From Pedobacter quisquiliarum (GTDB lineage: Bacteria > Bacteroidota > Bacteroidia > Sphingobacteriales > Sphingobacteriaceae), in assembly GCF_014642175.1 (NCBI RefSeq), contig NZ_BMIL01000002.1, positions 372,001-436,000 on the forward strand: a stretch of DNA of 64,000 bases, given 5' to 3'. Position 1 is the stretch's first letter. Every line of letters starts with the position of its first letter. Below are positions 1 through 8,143 of this stretch, piece by piece. Made by a program: the position numbers and the translations under genes. The notes under the pieces were generated by a model. The model was not told the DNA's origin. It searched no databases and was given only the letters and a program-made list of their open reading frames with translations.

Positions 1-184
1 CAAGGTCTACCAGGTCGGCAACGTGGTCGCCGTGGCCATGACTGACCAATATATAATCTGCAGTGATGGACTTCGTGTCAATTGCCGATGCCAAAGGATT
101 AGGCGTGATAAATGGATCAAAAAGAAACTTTTTGCCCCCAAGTTCCAGCAAAAAGCAGGATTGTCCGTAATAGCTAAATTTCAT
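1..184 (-). CDS. MBL-fold metal-dependent hydrolase (UPF0173-like), N-terminal part
   Basis: Only the first 61 codons are present; the gene runs off the left edge. The start ATG reads on the minus strand from 184. The visible protein opens MKFSYYGQSCFLLELGGKKF and reaches the zinc-binding signature HGHGDH near residue 53, the HxHxDH motif of metallo-beta-lactamase-fold hydrolases. The opening tyrosine-glycine strand and early position of the motif fit the short UPF0173 (YtkL-like) family of about 230 residues. The substrate of that family is not established, so no specific function is assigned. YbaB lies upstream on the same strand, 28 bp away. Confidence 0.85.
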   Translation of the reverse strand, partial: MKFSYYGQSCFLLELGGKKFLFDPFITPNPLASAIDTKSITADYILVSHGHGDHVADLVDL

Positions 185-212
185 GTTTTAGGATTTAGAT
201 TAAAGGAAAAGA

Positions 213-518
213 TTAAGCACCAAACATGCCACCCAGGCCACCAAGCATATCTTTTGTGGCCGATTGCATTTCAACAGCACTTACCTGATCTGCTTGTGTT
301 AGCGCCTTGTTCACGGCGGTCAGCAACAGCTCTTCAATTTCTTCCTTATCGGCACCTTTGAAAAATTCTTCCTGAATTTCAATGGCGGTGATGGTCTTGT
401 TTGCAGTAGCAGTAACTTTTATCGCACCGCCTTCAACCTCACCATATACAGAAACGTGATCTAAACGTTTTTTTATTTCCTCGGCCTTTTGTTGTGCGGC
501 CATCAATTTATCGAACAT
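213..518 (-). CDS. ybaB: YbaB/EbfC family nucleoid-associated protein
   Basis: This 101-residue protein matches the YbaB/EbfC family in length and layout. It has an N-terminal helix MFDKLMAAQQKAEEIKKRLD, a central beta segment with the GGAIKVTATANK stretch, then a helical segment that ends in a Gly/Met-rich tail (DMLGGLGGMFGA). Family members form tweezer-like dimers that bind DNA and coat the nucleoid. In many bacteria the gene sits with dnaX and recR, but neither is visible here. The ATG at 518 is the natural start, because the protein begins directly with the conserved helix. Family assignment is secure; the physiological role in this organism is inferred. Confidence 0.93.
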   Translation of the reverse strand: MFDKLMAAQQKAEEIKKRLDHVSVYGEVEGGAIKVTATANKTITAIEIQEEFFKGADKEEIEELLLTAVNKALTQADQVSAVEMQSATKDMLGGLGGMFGA

Positions 519-640
519 AGTTTTGAATTTATATTAAGACCCTAAATTATTGAATTTGTTTGTATCGAGTTTCATCTGCACGCTTTTTGTACCAATCAAC
601 TGGCATAATGCATGCGTCATAACCCTCAACACGCACCAGG

Positions 641-1717
641 TTAATGATGTTTACGCGGCTTCGCTCTTTCGTATTGTACAGGCCATTTTAATTTTACCTC
701 AAGTGCTTCTGCCGCATGTAGCGGGAAGTATGGGTCGCGCAAAAATTCTCGCGCAAGGAAGATCAGGTCCGCCTGACCGTCTTTAAGCACTTCTTCTGCC
801 TGCTGCGCATCCGTGATCAGGCCTACGGCGCCAGTCATGATGCCGGTTTCCTTTTTAATCTGCTCGGCAAACTGCACCTGATAGCCCGGGAAAATAGGGA
901 TTTCCTGCTTTTTCGTCAATCCTCCGGATGATGCATCGATAAGGTCTACACCTTTAGCTTTCAGTAGCGCGGCAAGTTTTACCGACTCTTCAGCATTCCA
1001 GCCACCTGCTGCCCAGTCCGTCGCCGAGATGCGCACGAATAGCGGGTTTTCTGCCGGCCAGACTTCCTGCACAACATCCACCAGCTCCAGCAGTAAGCGG
1101 ACCCGGTTTTCAAAGCTGCCGCCGTATTCATCCGTACGTTCGTTGCTCAATGGCGAGAGGAATTGATGGATCAGGTAACCGTGGGCCGCATGCAGCTCAA
1201 TGACCTTAAATCCTGCTGCTATGGAGCGTTCCGTTGCCGCTCTGAAATCTGCTTTAACCTTCGCAATGCCAGCAGCATCCAAAGCTTCCGGAACGGTATC
1301 TTCTTCATTGAAAGGAATTGCACTTGGTGCAACGGTCTGCCAGCCACCTTCAGCAATGCTGATCTGTTTTGGATCTAGCCATGGCGCTTTAAAGCTGGCC
1401 TTGCGACCGGCGTGCGCCAGCTGAATGCCCGCAACCCCGCCATATTGGTGGATGAAGTCGGTGATGCGCTTTAAACCGGCAATATGTTCGTCTTTCCAGA
1501 TGCCGATGTCGCCGGGTGAAATCCTCCCTTCGGGTGAAACGCTTGCCGCTTCGGAGATGATGAGTCCGGCACCACCCATGGCACGACTGCCAAGATGTAC
1601 CAGGTGATAATCAGAGGTAAAGCCATCTTCTGCCGAATACTGGCACATTGGGGAGACTACAATTCTGTTTTTTAAAGTCAGATTCTTTATCGTAAGGCTT
1701 GAAAATAATTTCGACAT
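641..1717 (-). CDS. namA: NADH:flavin oxidoreductase, old yellow enzyme (YqjM/NamA-like)
   Basis: A 358-residue FMN-dependent ene-reductase of the old yellow enzyme family, expected to reduce activated C=C bonds with NAD(P)H in the cytoplasm. Visible marks are the N-terminal SPMCQYSAEDG with the Cys typical of the YqjM class, GIQLAHAGRK, the His pair in LHAAHGYLIHQFLSPLSN, and the FMN-phosphate region near LIFLAREFLRDPYFPL. The reading frame stays open to 1765, but the longer version adds 16 residues overlapping a hairpin repeat and has no family support. The ATG at 1717 (MSKLFSSLTIKNLTLKNRIV) matches the usual start. It appears monocistronic; the natural substrate is unknown. Confidence 0.92.
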   Translation of the reverse strand: MSKLFSSLTIKNLTLKNRIVVSPMCQYSAEDGFTSDYHLVHLGSRAMGGAGLIISEAASVSPEGRISPGDIGIWKDEHIAGLKRITDFIHQYGGVAGIQLAHAGRKASFKAPWLDPKQISIAEGGWQTVAPSAIPFNEEDTVPEALDAAGIAKVKADFRAATERSIAAGFKVIELHAAHGYLIHQFLSPLSNERTDEYGGSFENRVRLLLELVDVVQEVWPAENPLFVRISATDWAAGGWNAEESVKLAALLKAKGVDLIDASSGGLTKKQEIPIFPGYQVQFAEQIKKETGIMTGAVGLITDAQQAEEVLKDGQADLIFLAREFLRDPYFPLHAAEALEVKLKWPVQYERAKPRKHH

Positions 1718-1761
1718 GAGTTTATGATAGTTACTAAATGAAAGCGGAAAAGATCCGGATA

Positions 1762-1862
1762 TCAACCGGCTTTCGTTCGCCTATTGTTCGCCTTTCGTTC
1801 GCCTATGCTTCGGCTCCAGCCGAACGAAAGGCGTAGCAGAGCCGTACCAGGGGCGAACCAGC
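1762..1862. repeat. Dispersed hairpin element, copy A (11-bp GTTCGCC units)
   Basis: Three 11-bp units of the type TTTCGTTCGCC follow one another from about 1770, and inverted units (CCGAACGAAAGGCG) lie from about 1820, so the segment can fold: CGCCTTTCGTT pairs with AACGAAAGGCG, and CGGCT with AGCCG. It starts with TCAACCG, as does the second copy at 32874. It lies in the gap upstream of the old yellow enzyme gene. I see no coding capacity. It resembles REP- or MITE-like intergenic elements, but no transposase is nearby. Confidence 0.7.
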
Positions 1863-1931
1863 TGAAAGGATAACAAGTCTCTTTTCCATTTGTTCAGCGT
1901 AGATTGTAAGGCTAAATTCATTTTAGATCAT

Positions 1932-1960
1932 AAAAAAAGCGCCTTCATGGAAAGCGCTTT
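1932..1960 (-). terminator. Rho-independent terminator of the 1984 gene
   Basis: AAAGCGC and GCGCTTT form the stem. On the minus strand the stem is followed by a run of seven T, directly downstream of the stop codon of the beta-barrel gene. Confidence 0.8.
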
Positions 1961-1983
1961 ATCTACCTATAAGGTCGGGGATG

Positions 1984-2634
1984 TTATTTTCCGAACACGT
2001 AGTAGATGGAAAATGTGGTAGAGGACATTAGGTCGAAGCTAAAAGTATCACTTTTAAGCTCACGTTGCGCTCCATTCATTTTGGAGTGTTGATAACCTAA
2101 AGAACCAATTCCGGCGGTCAAGGCTACTTTTTTAACAGGAAAATAGACGAAATTAATACCTAAGCCCGCAGAGAAATAATTGTTGGTTGAATCATAATTG
2201 TAATTCAATAGTGCATCATTATTCTGACTACGATTTTTCCCACGACTGTAAGTTGCGTATGGGCCAATGCCAAATCCAACTATGTTATCATATAAAAAAT
2301 ATCTTTTGAGATTAAGTGAGGCATAGTAGTTTTTTGAATCTGTTTCTCCGCTTTGTTCTGGACCTGAAATGTCCTGATGTATATTTTCATACCCAACGCC
2401 GACCTCCAGACCTAATTTATCTGCGAGAAAGTAGTTGTAGCTTGGTCCAACACGTAGAATATTGCTTTTTTGGTCGGTGTTAGTATTTTGCTGCGCTGGA
2501 TCATTATGCCGTGATGAAACTTTGTCATGGCTTGCCGAAATTGTTCCGCCGATCCATTGACTTCCTTTTTCTGTTTGCGCGCTTGCTGTTAAGCCGCTCA
2601 AAGCAGCCAATAAGAGAAACGTTAATTTTTTCAT
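1984..2634 (-). CDS. Outer membrane beta-barrel protein, unknown role
   Basis: A 216-residue exported protein. It has a clear signal peptide (MKKLTFLLLAALSGLTASA) followed by Gln, the usual cleavage context in Bacteroidota. The mature part shows alternating hydrophobic/aromatic strands such as NILRVGPSYNYFLADKLGLEVGVGYEN and NYYASLNLKRYFL, and it ends in a short aromatic-terminated strand (SIYYVFGK), as in small OmpA/OmpW-like beta barrels. No ligand or transport role can be read from the sequence. It is followed by its own terminator and so looks monocistronic, downstream of but separate from proBA. Confidence 0.8.
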   Translation of the reverse strand: MKKLTFLLLAALSGLTASAQTEKGSQWIGGTISASHDKVSSRHNDPAQQNTNTDQKSNILRVGPSYNYFLADKLGLEVGVGYENIHQDISGPEQSGETDSKNYYASLNLKRYFLYDNIVGFGIGPYATYSRGKNRSQNNDALLNYNYDSTNNYFSAGLGINFVYFPVKKVALTAGIGSLGYQHSKMNGAQRELKSDTFSFDLMSSTTFSIYYVFGK

Positions 2635-2680
2635 GTGTGTCTTTTTTGCCGAAGATAAAAAGATTCTTCAAAAAGCAGGG

Positions 2681-3931
2681 CTAATGGCTGCGGGTTTGTC
2701 CATTTCCACGGATCACCCATTTGTAACTGGTTAGCTCAGTAAGCCCCATAGGGCCACGTGCATGCAGCTTTTGCGTACTGATCCCGATCTCCGCACCCAG
2801 TCCAAACTGCGCGCCATCGGTAAACGCTGTAGAGGCATTCGCATATACTGCTGCGGCATCAACCTGGTTCAGAAAGCTTTCCAGCACTGCTGCGTTCTCC
2901 GAGATTATGGCCTCACTATGTTTCGAGCTGTACCGGCTGATGTGTTCCAGCGCCGCTTCCAGGTTGTCAACTGTTTTAACCGCAAGTTGGTGCGACAGGT
3001 ATTCCGTTCCGAAGCTGTCTGGCGTAGCATGTTTAAGCAACTCCGGGGGATAGTTATCCTGCAAGACCGAATATGCCAGTTCATCTGCATGGAGCACCAC
3101 TTTTGATCCACTTAGGGGAATGACCAAAGATGGAAGGTCTTTGATCCGCTCTTTATGGATCAGCAGGCAATCCAGCGCATTACATACACTCACCCGGCGG
3201 GTTTTTGCATTAAGCACCACGTTCTTCCCTTTCTCCAGATCGCCATCAAGGTCGAAGTAGGTGTGTACAATACCTGCACCGGTTTCAATCACCGGAATCT
3301 TGCTGTTGGCGCGTACATAATCTATGAGCGCCTGGCTGCCTCTGGGAATCAGCACATCAACGAAGCCCCTGGCATTCAGTAGGCTTTCCGTTGCCGCACG
3401 TTCCGGCGGAAGTAAGGTAATAACCTGCCTGGTAATGCCGTATTGCACCAAAACCTTCTGAATCACTTCCGTAATTGCGGCATTGGATTGTGCGGCATCA
3501 CTGCCACCTTTCAGCAGGGCGACATTGCCCGTCTTGAAACATAAAGCGAAAACATCAGCGGTTACATTGGGCCGGGATTCATAGATCACACCCACGACAC
3601 CCAGCGGTACACGGATCTTGGAGATCTGCAAGCCGTTATCGGTAACGTGTGCATCCATAACTTGTCCCACAGGGCTTTCTAAATCAGCGACCTTTCTCAT
3701 GTCTGACGCAATGTCCTGTACCCGCGCTGCAGTAAGCTTTAGCCTGTCGTACTTCGAATCTTCCGGATCCATTAGGTCGAGATCTTTCTTGTTTGCTTCC
3801 AGGATCAGGTCTGTATTACGCACCAATTCCTCGGCTACATCCAGTAAGACTTGCGTAATGGTTTGTTTTTTAAGGATGCTGAGGGTTCTGCTGGCATTAA
3901 GCGCCTTTTCAAAATAGCTTAGGTATTCCAT
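2681..3931 (-). CDS. proA: Glutamate-5-semialdehyde dehydrogenase (gamma-glutamyl phosphate reductase)
   Basis: A 416-residue ProA of normal length. It reduces gamma-glutamyl phosphate with NADPH to glutamate-5-semialdehyde, the second step of proline synthesis from glutamate. Recognisable segments are [20 protein letters not shown], the nucleotide-binding [12 protein letters not shown], the catalytic cysteine in [10 protein letters not shown], and the C-terminal [27 protein letters not shown], all typical of the family. It begins two bases after the proB stop codon, so the two genes are almost certainly co-transcribed and coupled; their products commonly act together on an unstable intermediate. 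The third enzyme, ProC, is encoded at 12143. Confidence 0.97.
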   Translation of the reverse strand: MEYLSYFEKALNASRTLSILKKQTITQVLLDVAEELVRNTDLILEANKKDLDLMDPEDSKYDRLKLTAARVQDIASDMRKVADLESPVGQVMDAHVTDNGLQISKIRVPLGVVGVIYESRPNVTADVFALCFKTGNVALLKGGSDAAQSNAAITEVIQKVLVQYGITRQVITLLPPERAATESLLNARGFVDVLIPRGSQALIDYVRANSKIPVIETGAGIVHTYFDLDGDLEKGKNVVLNAKTRRVSVCNALDCLLIHKERIKDLPSLVIPLSGSKVVLHADELAYSVLQDNYPPELLKHATPDSFGTEYLSHQLAVKTVDNLEAALEHISRYSSKHSEAIISENAAVLESFLNQVDAAAVYANASTAFTDGAQFGLGAEIGISTQKLHARGPMGLTELTSYKWVIRGNGQTRSH

Positions 3932-3933
3932 GA

Positions 3934-5019
3934 TTAGAGGAGGGGATGAAAGTAGTTGTAGTGTACCAGGGGTCTTTGTTTCTGCTCACCGATGCAGTTT
4001 CGGGCTTGTTCTGCGCCATATTCGGCTACGCCCAAACCGATGAGCTGCTCCTGTTCGTCAATGAGCTTGATGATGTCACCCTTCTTGAAATCGGCCTGAA
4101 TGCTGGTAATGCCTACGGGTAGCAAGCTGCTGGCTTTGCCGGATAAGAGTGCTTCTTTAGCACCGGCATTGAGTTGTACGATCCCTTTGGCGGTACCTTC
4201 GCCATGTGCGATCCACTTCTTTTTGCCGGACTTCACCTTTCCGGGTTTAAAGCGGGTGTGCACCACGGTTCCGTAAAGTAGATCGGTAATGATGTGCTCG
4301 CGCATGCCATTGGCGATCATGACCGGGATGCCCAGCTTCGCGACGCTTTGCGCCGTGTGCAGCTTGGTAACCATTCCACCGCGACCGAGGCCGGATTTGC
4401 CGGCGGTGATAAAACCACCTAGGTCAGCTTCTAAGCCGTCAATTTCAGGAATCACCCTTGAGGAAGGTAGTTTGGGGTCGCCGTTATAGATGCCGTCCAC
4501 ATTGGAGAGGATGATCAGCGCATCGGCGTTGAGCATGGATGCGATGAGACCCGCCAGCTCGTCGTTATCGGTAAACATCAGTTCCGTTACGGATACCACA
4601 TCATTTTCGTTGATCACGGGAACAACTCCATGCTGTAGCAGGATTTCCATGCAGTTTCTGATGTTCAGGTAATGCATACGGTCGCGGAAATCTTCTTTGG
4701 TGACCAGCACCTGCGAGCAGAGCAGGCCATGTTTTTCAAACAACTGCTGGTACAGGTTGATGAGTTTGATCTGGCCAATAGAGGCCAGCAGCTGGCGTGC
4801 CGCAATGGTGTTTTGTTTTTCAGAGATCTGGATTAAACTCCTGCCGGCCGCTACGGCACCGGAAGAGACCAGAATAACTTCTTTTCCATCCTGCCTTAAG
4901 GCAGCAAGCTGTTCAACAAGCTGGGAAATGCGTTCTATGTTCGGGAGCCCATCGGCTTGGGTAAGCACATTGGAGCCCACTTTGATTACAATCTTCTTGT
5001 AAAGGGACGTCGTGGACAT
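3934..5019 (-). CDS. proB: Glutamate 5-kinase with C-terminal PUA domain
   Basis: A 361-residue ProB. The N-terminal amino acid kinase domain (about residues 8-255) contains KVGSNVLT, the glutamate-site region [19 protein letters not shown] and [11 protein letters not shown]. The C-terminal part (about 270-355) is a PUA domain. It phosphorylates glutamate with ATP, the committed and usually proline-inhibited step of proline synthesis. It is the first gene of a proB-proA pair read leftward, with a two-base gap to proA. An inverted repeat at 5070-5093 lies about 50 bp upstream of its start and may be a regulatory site. Confidence 0.97.
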   Translation of the reverse strand: MSTTSLYKKIVIKVGSNVLTQADGLPNIERISQLVEQLAALRQDGKEVILVSSGAVAAGRSLIQISEKQNTIAARQLLASIGQIKLINLYQQLFEKHGLLCSQVLVTKEDFRDRMHYLNIRNCMEILLQHGVVPVINENDVVSVTELMFTDNDELAGLIASMLNADALIILSNVDGIYNGDPKLPSSRVIPEIDGLEADLGGFITAGKSGLGRGGMVTKLHTAQSVAKLGIPVMIANGMREHIITDLLYGTVVHTRFKPGKVKSGKKKWIAHGEGTAKGIVQLNAGAKEALLSGKASSLLPVGITSIQADFKKGDIIKLIDEQEQLIGLGVAEYGAEQARNCIGEQKQRPLVHYNYFHPLL

Positions 5020-5069
5020 GAAAAAAGGGATGAAGGAGCTAAAAATGAGATGCTATTCAAATACTGATG

Positions 5070-5093
5070 TTTGCATCATGCTTTTAATGCAAA
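5070..5093. promoter_or_regulatory. Inverted repeat upstream of proBA
   Basis: TTTGCAT and ATGCAAA are perfect 7-bp inverted arms separated by 10 bp, in the 99-bp gap upstream of proB. There is no T-run beside it, so it reads better as an operator-like dyad than a terminator. Its role is inferred from position only. Confidence 0.3.
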
Positions 5094-5118
5094 CGGGCAA
5101 ACAGGAAGCTTAAGGCCT

Positions 5119-5448
5119 TTAGTCTTTCTTGCTTTCGGGGTTGATGACTGGAATCTTGTGGATCGGCATCGGTTTAGCTGTAGATTGAAGCGATTTAAAC
5201 CCATTGGGCATTGTGGCCGGTTGATTGTAATCGTTGTACTGAGGCTTTCGGATGAACTTGTTGGAGTCGGGCAGGAACCGGGTTGAATCTATCCGGCGAA
5301 ACATCCGGGCACTGTCGGTTGTAATTTCAACGTCTGAAATTGAGCCCTGCAAATCGGGATAAAGCTTGAAGCCTGACTGTGCCTTGCTGGTTAAACTAAG
5401 GCAAAGAAGTGGGATTACAGTCGCGGAAAGAAGGGTAAGTCGTTTCAT
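5119..5448 (-). CDS. Small exported protein, unknown function
   Basis: A 109-residue protein with a signal peptide (MKRLTLLSATVIPLLCLSLTSKA, then Gln). The mature part is about 85 residues, polar, rich in Asp, Ser, Arg and Pro, with no cysteine and no transmembrane segment. I recognise no domain; SISDVEITTDSARMFRRID and the Pro-rich end (PMPIHKIPVINPESKKD) suggest an extended or poorly ordered chain. It lies 59 bp downstream of another small exported protein (5508-5675) on the same strand, and the two may be transcribed together. Confidence 0.65.
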   Translation of the reverse strand: MKRLTLLSATVIPLLCLSLTSKAQSGFKLYPDLQGSISDVEITTDSARMFRRIDSTRFLPDSNKFIRKPQYNDYNQPATMPNGFKSLQSTAKPMPIHKIPVINPESKKD

Positions 5449-5507
5449 GTCAGTAGCTTTGAAGGCAATTTAAGGATTTTACATAAATCATTCATGTAGA
5501 ATTCACA

Positions 5508-5675
5508 TTACTTTTTTCCCGGCATCGCTTTCACAGGGTCGAATTCGTGCCAAACCCAACTGGAAACCATGGCGTCGAGCTGTTTAACAATGCTGATACT
5601 GTCGGTGGTTTTGTCCTGTGCCTGGAGCTGAAATCCGGCGGTAACGAAGGCGAGCAGTACAATGATCCTTTTCAT
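5508..5675 (-). CDS. Very small exported protein (55 residues)
   Basis: The minus strand from the ATG at 5675 reads MKRIIVLLAFVTAGFQLQAQ, a signal peptide ending in the usual Ala-Gln junction, followed by about 36 residues (DKTTDSISIVKQLDAMVSSW and on to the tail ...VKAMPGKK) and a TAA at 5508. The hydrophobic N-terminus with a proper cleavage site, and a neighbour of similar type, argue that it is real despite its size. The mature peptide has two tryptophans and a short amphipathic helix. Function is unknown. Confidence 0.6.
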   Translation of the reverse strand: MKRIIVLLAFVTAGFQLQAQDKTTDSISIVKQLDAMVSSWVWHEFDPVKAMPGKK

Positions 5676-6171
5676 GATTCATAGCTTGATTATGCGCATT
5701 TTTAATGTTGAAATTTCACCTAAGCAGAACTTGCTCCCTTTTTCTAAAACAAGTTAATGTTTTCGGTGGTTATAATCAAGTAATATTTAGTTTTGGGAGC
5801 CCTGCAAAGCGCTGAAGATCAGGATGTCTTGTCTGAAGTTTGAAATATTGCACGCCTTTAAGGGAAATGTAAAAAAACCAAAAACGTATTGCACAACTGA
5901 ATATTTATTTAAACCTTTGCGCTTCAATTAATTTAAAGCGGGATTTAAACAGAAAATGAGTAAACGAAGTCTACATAAACTTTCCATTATAGCAGCAAAA
6001 GTTCTTGCGGCTAAAAGTTTGTTTATTGAACGTTTACGACCCATATTTTTTGCACCTTCAAACCGGCATACCTACACGCCACGTATTTGAGTAATTCCTA
6101 CTCCATACATCCGGAGCAATTTCGCTCCAACCAGTTAATCAGTTATTTTTATTTTTTTCGTTATATAAATA
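5676..6171. other. Leader region upstream of the arginine cluster
   Basis: This 496-bp region separates the divergent small exported gene from the arg cluster. It is AT-rich in its first half, where I see nothing specific. From 5956 to 6090 there is a 44-codon ATG-started frame with five Arg codons. After it come two overlapping small hairpins that cannot both form: CTCC(6101)-GGAG(6113), and GGAGC(6113)-GCTCC(6124). A T-rich stretch follows at about 6143-6157. A possible -7 element, TATTTTTTG at 6044-6052, is one base longer than the TAnnTTTG consensus. None of these is proven functional. Confidence 0.35.
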
Positions 6172-6846
6172 ATGAATATAAACGATTTTATAGTGCAGGT
6201 TGCACTACCTGAACATCGTGTTTTTGCAGAGGAAATCTGTGATGAAATGGCAGAATCTGCTAAAGCCCGCGGTACAGGGATTGCCAAACGTTCTCCGGAA
6301 TATGTTGCAGGCAAAATGGCGGATGGGAAAGCAGTGATTGCTTTCCATAAGGACGGCAGCTGGGCGGGTTTCTGTTACATTGAAACCTGGAGCCATGGCC
6401 AGTTTGTGGCCAACTCCGGCCTTATTGTGAGTCCAAACTACAGAAAAGCTGGTCTTGCGCATGCCATTAAAGAAAGAATCTTCGAACTCTCCAGAACAAA
6501 GTATCCAAAGGCAAAAATCTTCGGCCTAACCACGGGTTTGGCGGTCATGAAGATCAACTCTGATCTTGGCTACGAACCGGTTACCTACTCTGAACTTACC
6601 CAGGATGAAGATTTCTGGAAAGGTTGCCAGAGTTGCGTGAACTTCGAAATCCTGAAAAGTAAGGATCGCAAAAACTGTATGTGTACAGCAATGCTTTATG
6701 ATCCAGCTACGCAGAAGCATGATGTGGCAAAGAAATTCGCCGAAGAGCTGCAACGTAAGCCTAAGCTTTACGAGCGCTTTATGCTGATGAAGCAGAAGAT
6801 GATCATCAAGAAAAATCCATTACTATTTTTATCGCTCTTCAGATAA
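6172..6846 (+). CDS. GNAT N-acyltransferase heading the arginine cluster
   Basis: A 224-residue GNAT-fold protein. The acyl-CoA-binding motif A is VSPNYRKAGLAHAIK (residues about 87-100), preceded by a GFCYIETWS strand. As the first gene of the arg cluster it is the best candidate for acylating glutamate (acetyl or succinyl), replacing the absent classic argA/argJ; that role is inferred from context. It carries four cysteines arranged C152-x2-C155-x13-C169-x-C171 after the GNAT core, which could bind a metal. The C-terminus is basic, then hydrophobic (IIKKNPLLFLSLF). It lies 103 bp upstream of argG. Confidence 0.8.
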   Translation: MNINDFIVQVALPEHRVFAEEICDEMAESAKARGTGIAKRSPEYVAGKMADGKAVIAFHKDGSWAGFCYIETWSHGQFVANSGLIVSPNYRKAGLAHAIKERIFELSRTKYPKAKIFGLTTGLAVMKINSDLGYEPVTYSELTQDEDFWKGCQSCVNFEILKSKDRKNCMCTAMLYDPATQKHDVAKKFAEELQRKPKLYERFMLMKQKMIIKKNPLLFLSLFR

Positions 6847-6949
6847 TCAATACCGGGCAGTGATCTCGCCAGATTGCTGTACCAGCATAGAATTTTTAAC
6901 AGGTGCAGGCATTATGATGCCGCATCATCAATACATAACTTAAACAAGG

Positions 6950-8143
6950 ATGAAAAAGAAAGTCGTTTTAGCTTTTAGCGGAGGGTTAGACACCTCGTTT
7001 TGCTGTATTTACCTGTCTCAGGACCGTGACTTAGAGGTTCACTCTGTCATTGTAAATACGGGTGGTTTTTCTGCGGAAGAATTACAGGAAATTGAGCGAC
7101 GGGCTTATGCACTTGGTGTTGCTTCTCACGCTGTAGTTGATGAAACGGACAACTATTACGATGGTTGTATCAAATACCTTGTTTTTGGTAACGTATTGAA
7201 AAATGCCACTTACCCGCTTTCTGTAAGTGCAGAGCGCGTGAGCCAGGCCACTGCAATTGCGAACTACGTTAAAAAGATTGGCGCGGATTACGTTGCACAC
7301 GGTAGTACCGGTGCAGGGAATGATCAGGTGCGTTTCGATATGATCTTTAACATCATCATCCCAGAGGTTGAGATCATCACGCCGATCCGTGATTTAAAAT
7401 TATCCCGCGAAGCGGAAATCAAATACCTTGCAGAACATGGTGTTGAATATAGCGCTGAAAAAGCGAAATATTCCATCAATAAAGGCCTTTGGGGTACTTC
7501 AGTAGGCGGTCAGGAGACTTTAACTTCTCATGAGATGCTTCCGGAAGCGGCTTGGCCGACACAGGTTACGGAATCGGGCAACCGCCGTATAGAACTGACT
7601 TTCGAAAAAGGTGAACTTACCGGCATTGACGGCGAGTCGATGGCCCCTGTTGCAGCAATTCAGAAATTGCAGGCGATTGCACAGCCTTACGGCATTGGTC
7701 GCGATGTACACGTTGGCGACACCATCATCGGCATTAAAGGTCGTGTTGGTTTCGAAGCCGCGGCACCGATCCTGATCATTAAAGCACACCATACTTTAGA
7801 AAAACATACGCTAACCAAATGGCAGCTGAGCTGGAAAGAACAACTGGCTTCTTTCTATGGCAACTGGTTGCATGAAGGACAGTTCCACGATCCGATTATG
7901 CGTAACATTGAGGCTTTCCTTGCAGATACGCAGCAAGTGGTATCCGGAAAAGTGTTTGTTGAACTGATGCCTTACCGTTTCCAGATCATTGGCATAGAAT
8001 CGGCGCACGACCTGATGAGCAACAAATTCGGTAGCTACGGCGAGATGAACAATACCTGGTCTGGTGAAGATGTAAAAGGATTCTCTAAGATTTTTGGTAA
8101 CCAGGTGATGATCTGGCACAAAGTGAACGGTCATGAAGATTAA
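6950..8143 (+). CDS. argG: Argininosuccinate synthase
   Basis: A 397-residue ArgG that joins citrulline and aspartate with ATP cleavage to give argininosuccinate in the cytoplasm. The ATP-binding PP-motif AFSGGLDTS is at residues 8-16. VAHGSTGAGNDQVRFD and YSINKGLWGTSVGGQE are the family's substrate-binding stretches. The length is normal. The last 11 bp overlap the start of argC, implying translational coupling. Because this pathway carbamoylates an acylated ornithine, ArgG acts after the deacylase encoded at 12964. Confidence 0.97.
   Translation: MKKKVVLAFSGGLDTSFCCIYLSQDRDLEVHSVIVNTGGFSAEELQEIERRAYALGVASHAVVDETDNYYDGCIKYLVFGNVLKNATYPLSVSAERVSQATAIANYVKKIGADYVAHGSTGAGNDQVRFDMIFNIIIPEVEIITPIRDLKLSREAEIKYLAEHGVEYSAEKAKYSINKGLWGTSVGGQETLTSHEMLPEAAWPTQVTESGNRRIELTFEKGELTGIDGESMAPVAAIQKLQAIAQPYGIGRDVHVGDTIIGIKGRVGFEAAAPILIIKAHHTLEKHTLTKWQLSWKEQLASFYGNWLHEGQFHDPIMRNIEAFLADTQQVVSGKVFVELMPYRFQIIGIESAHDLMSNKFGSYGEMNNTWSGEDVKGFSKIFGNQVMIWHKVNGHED

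Noticed and set aside
641-1765. Longer N-terminus of the old yellow enzyme (start at 1765)
   Set aside because: The extra 16 residues overlap the hairpin repeat and have no counterpart in the family; the ATG at 1717 gives the conserved start.
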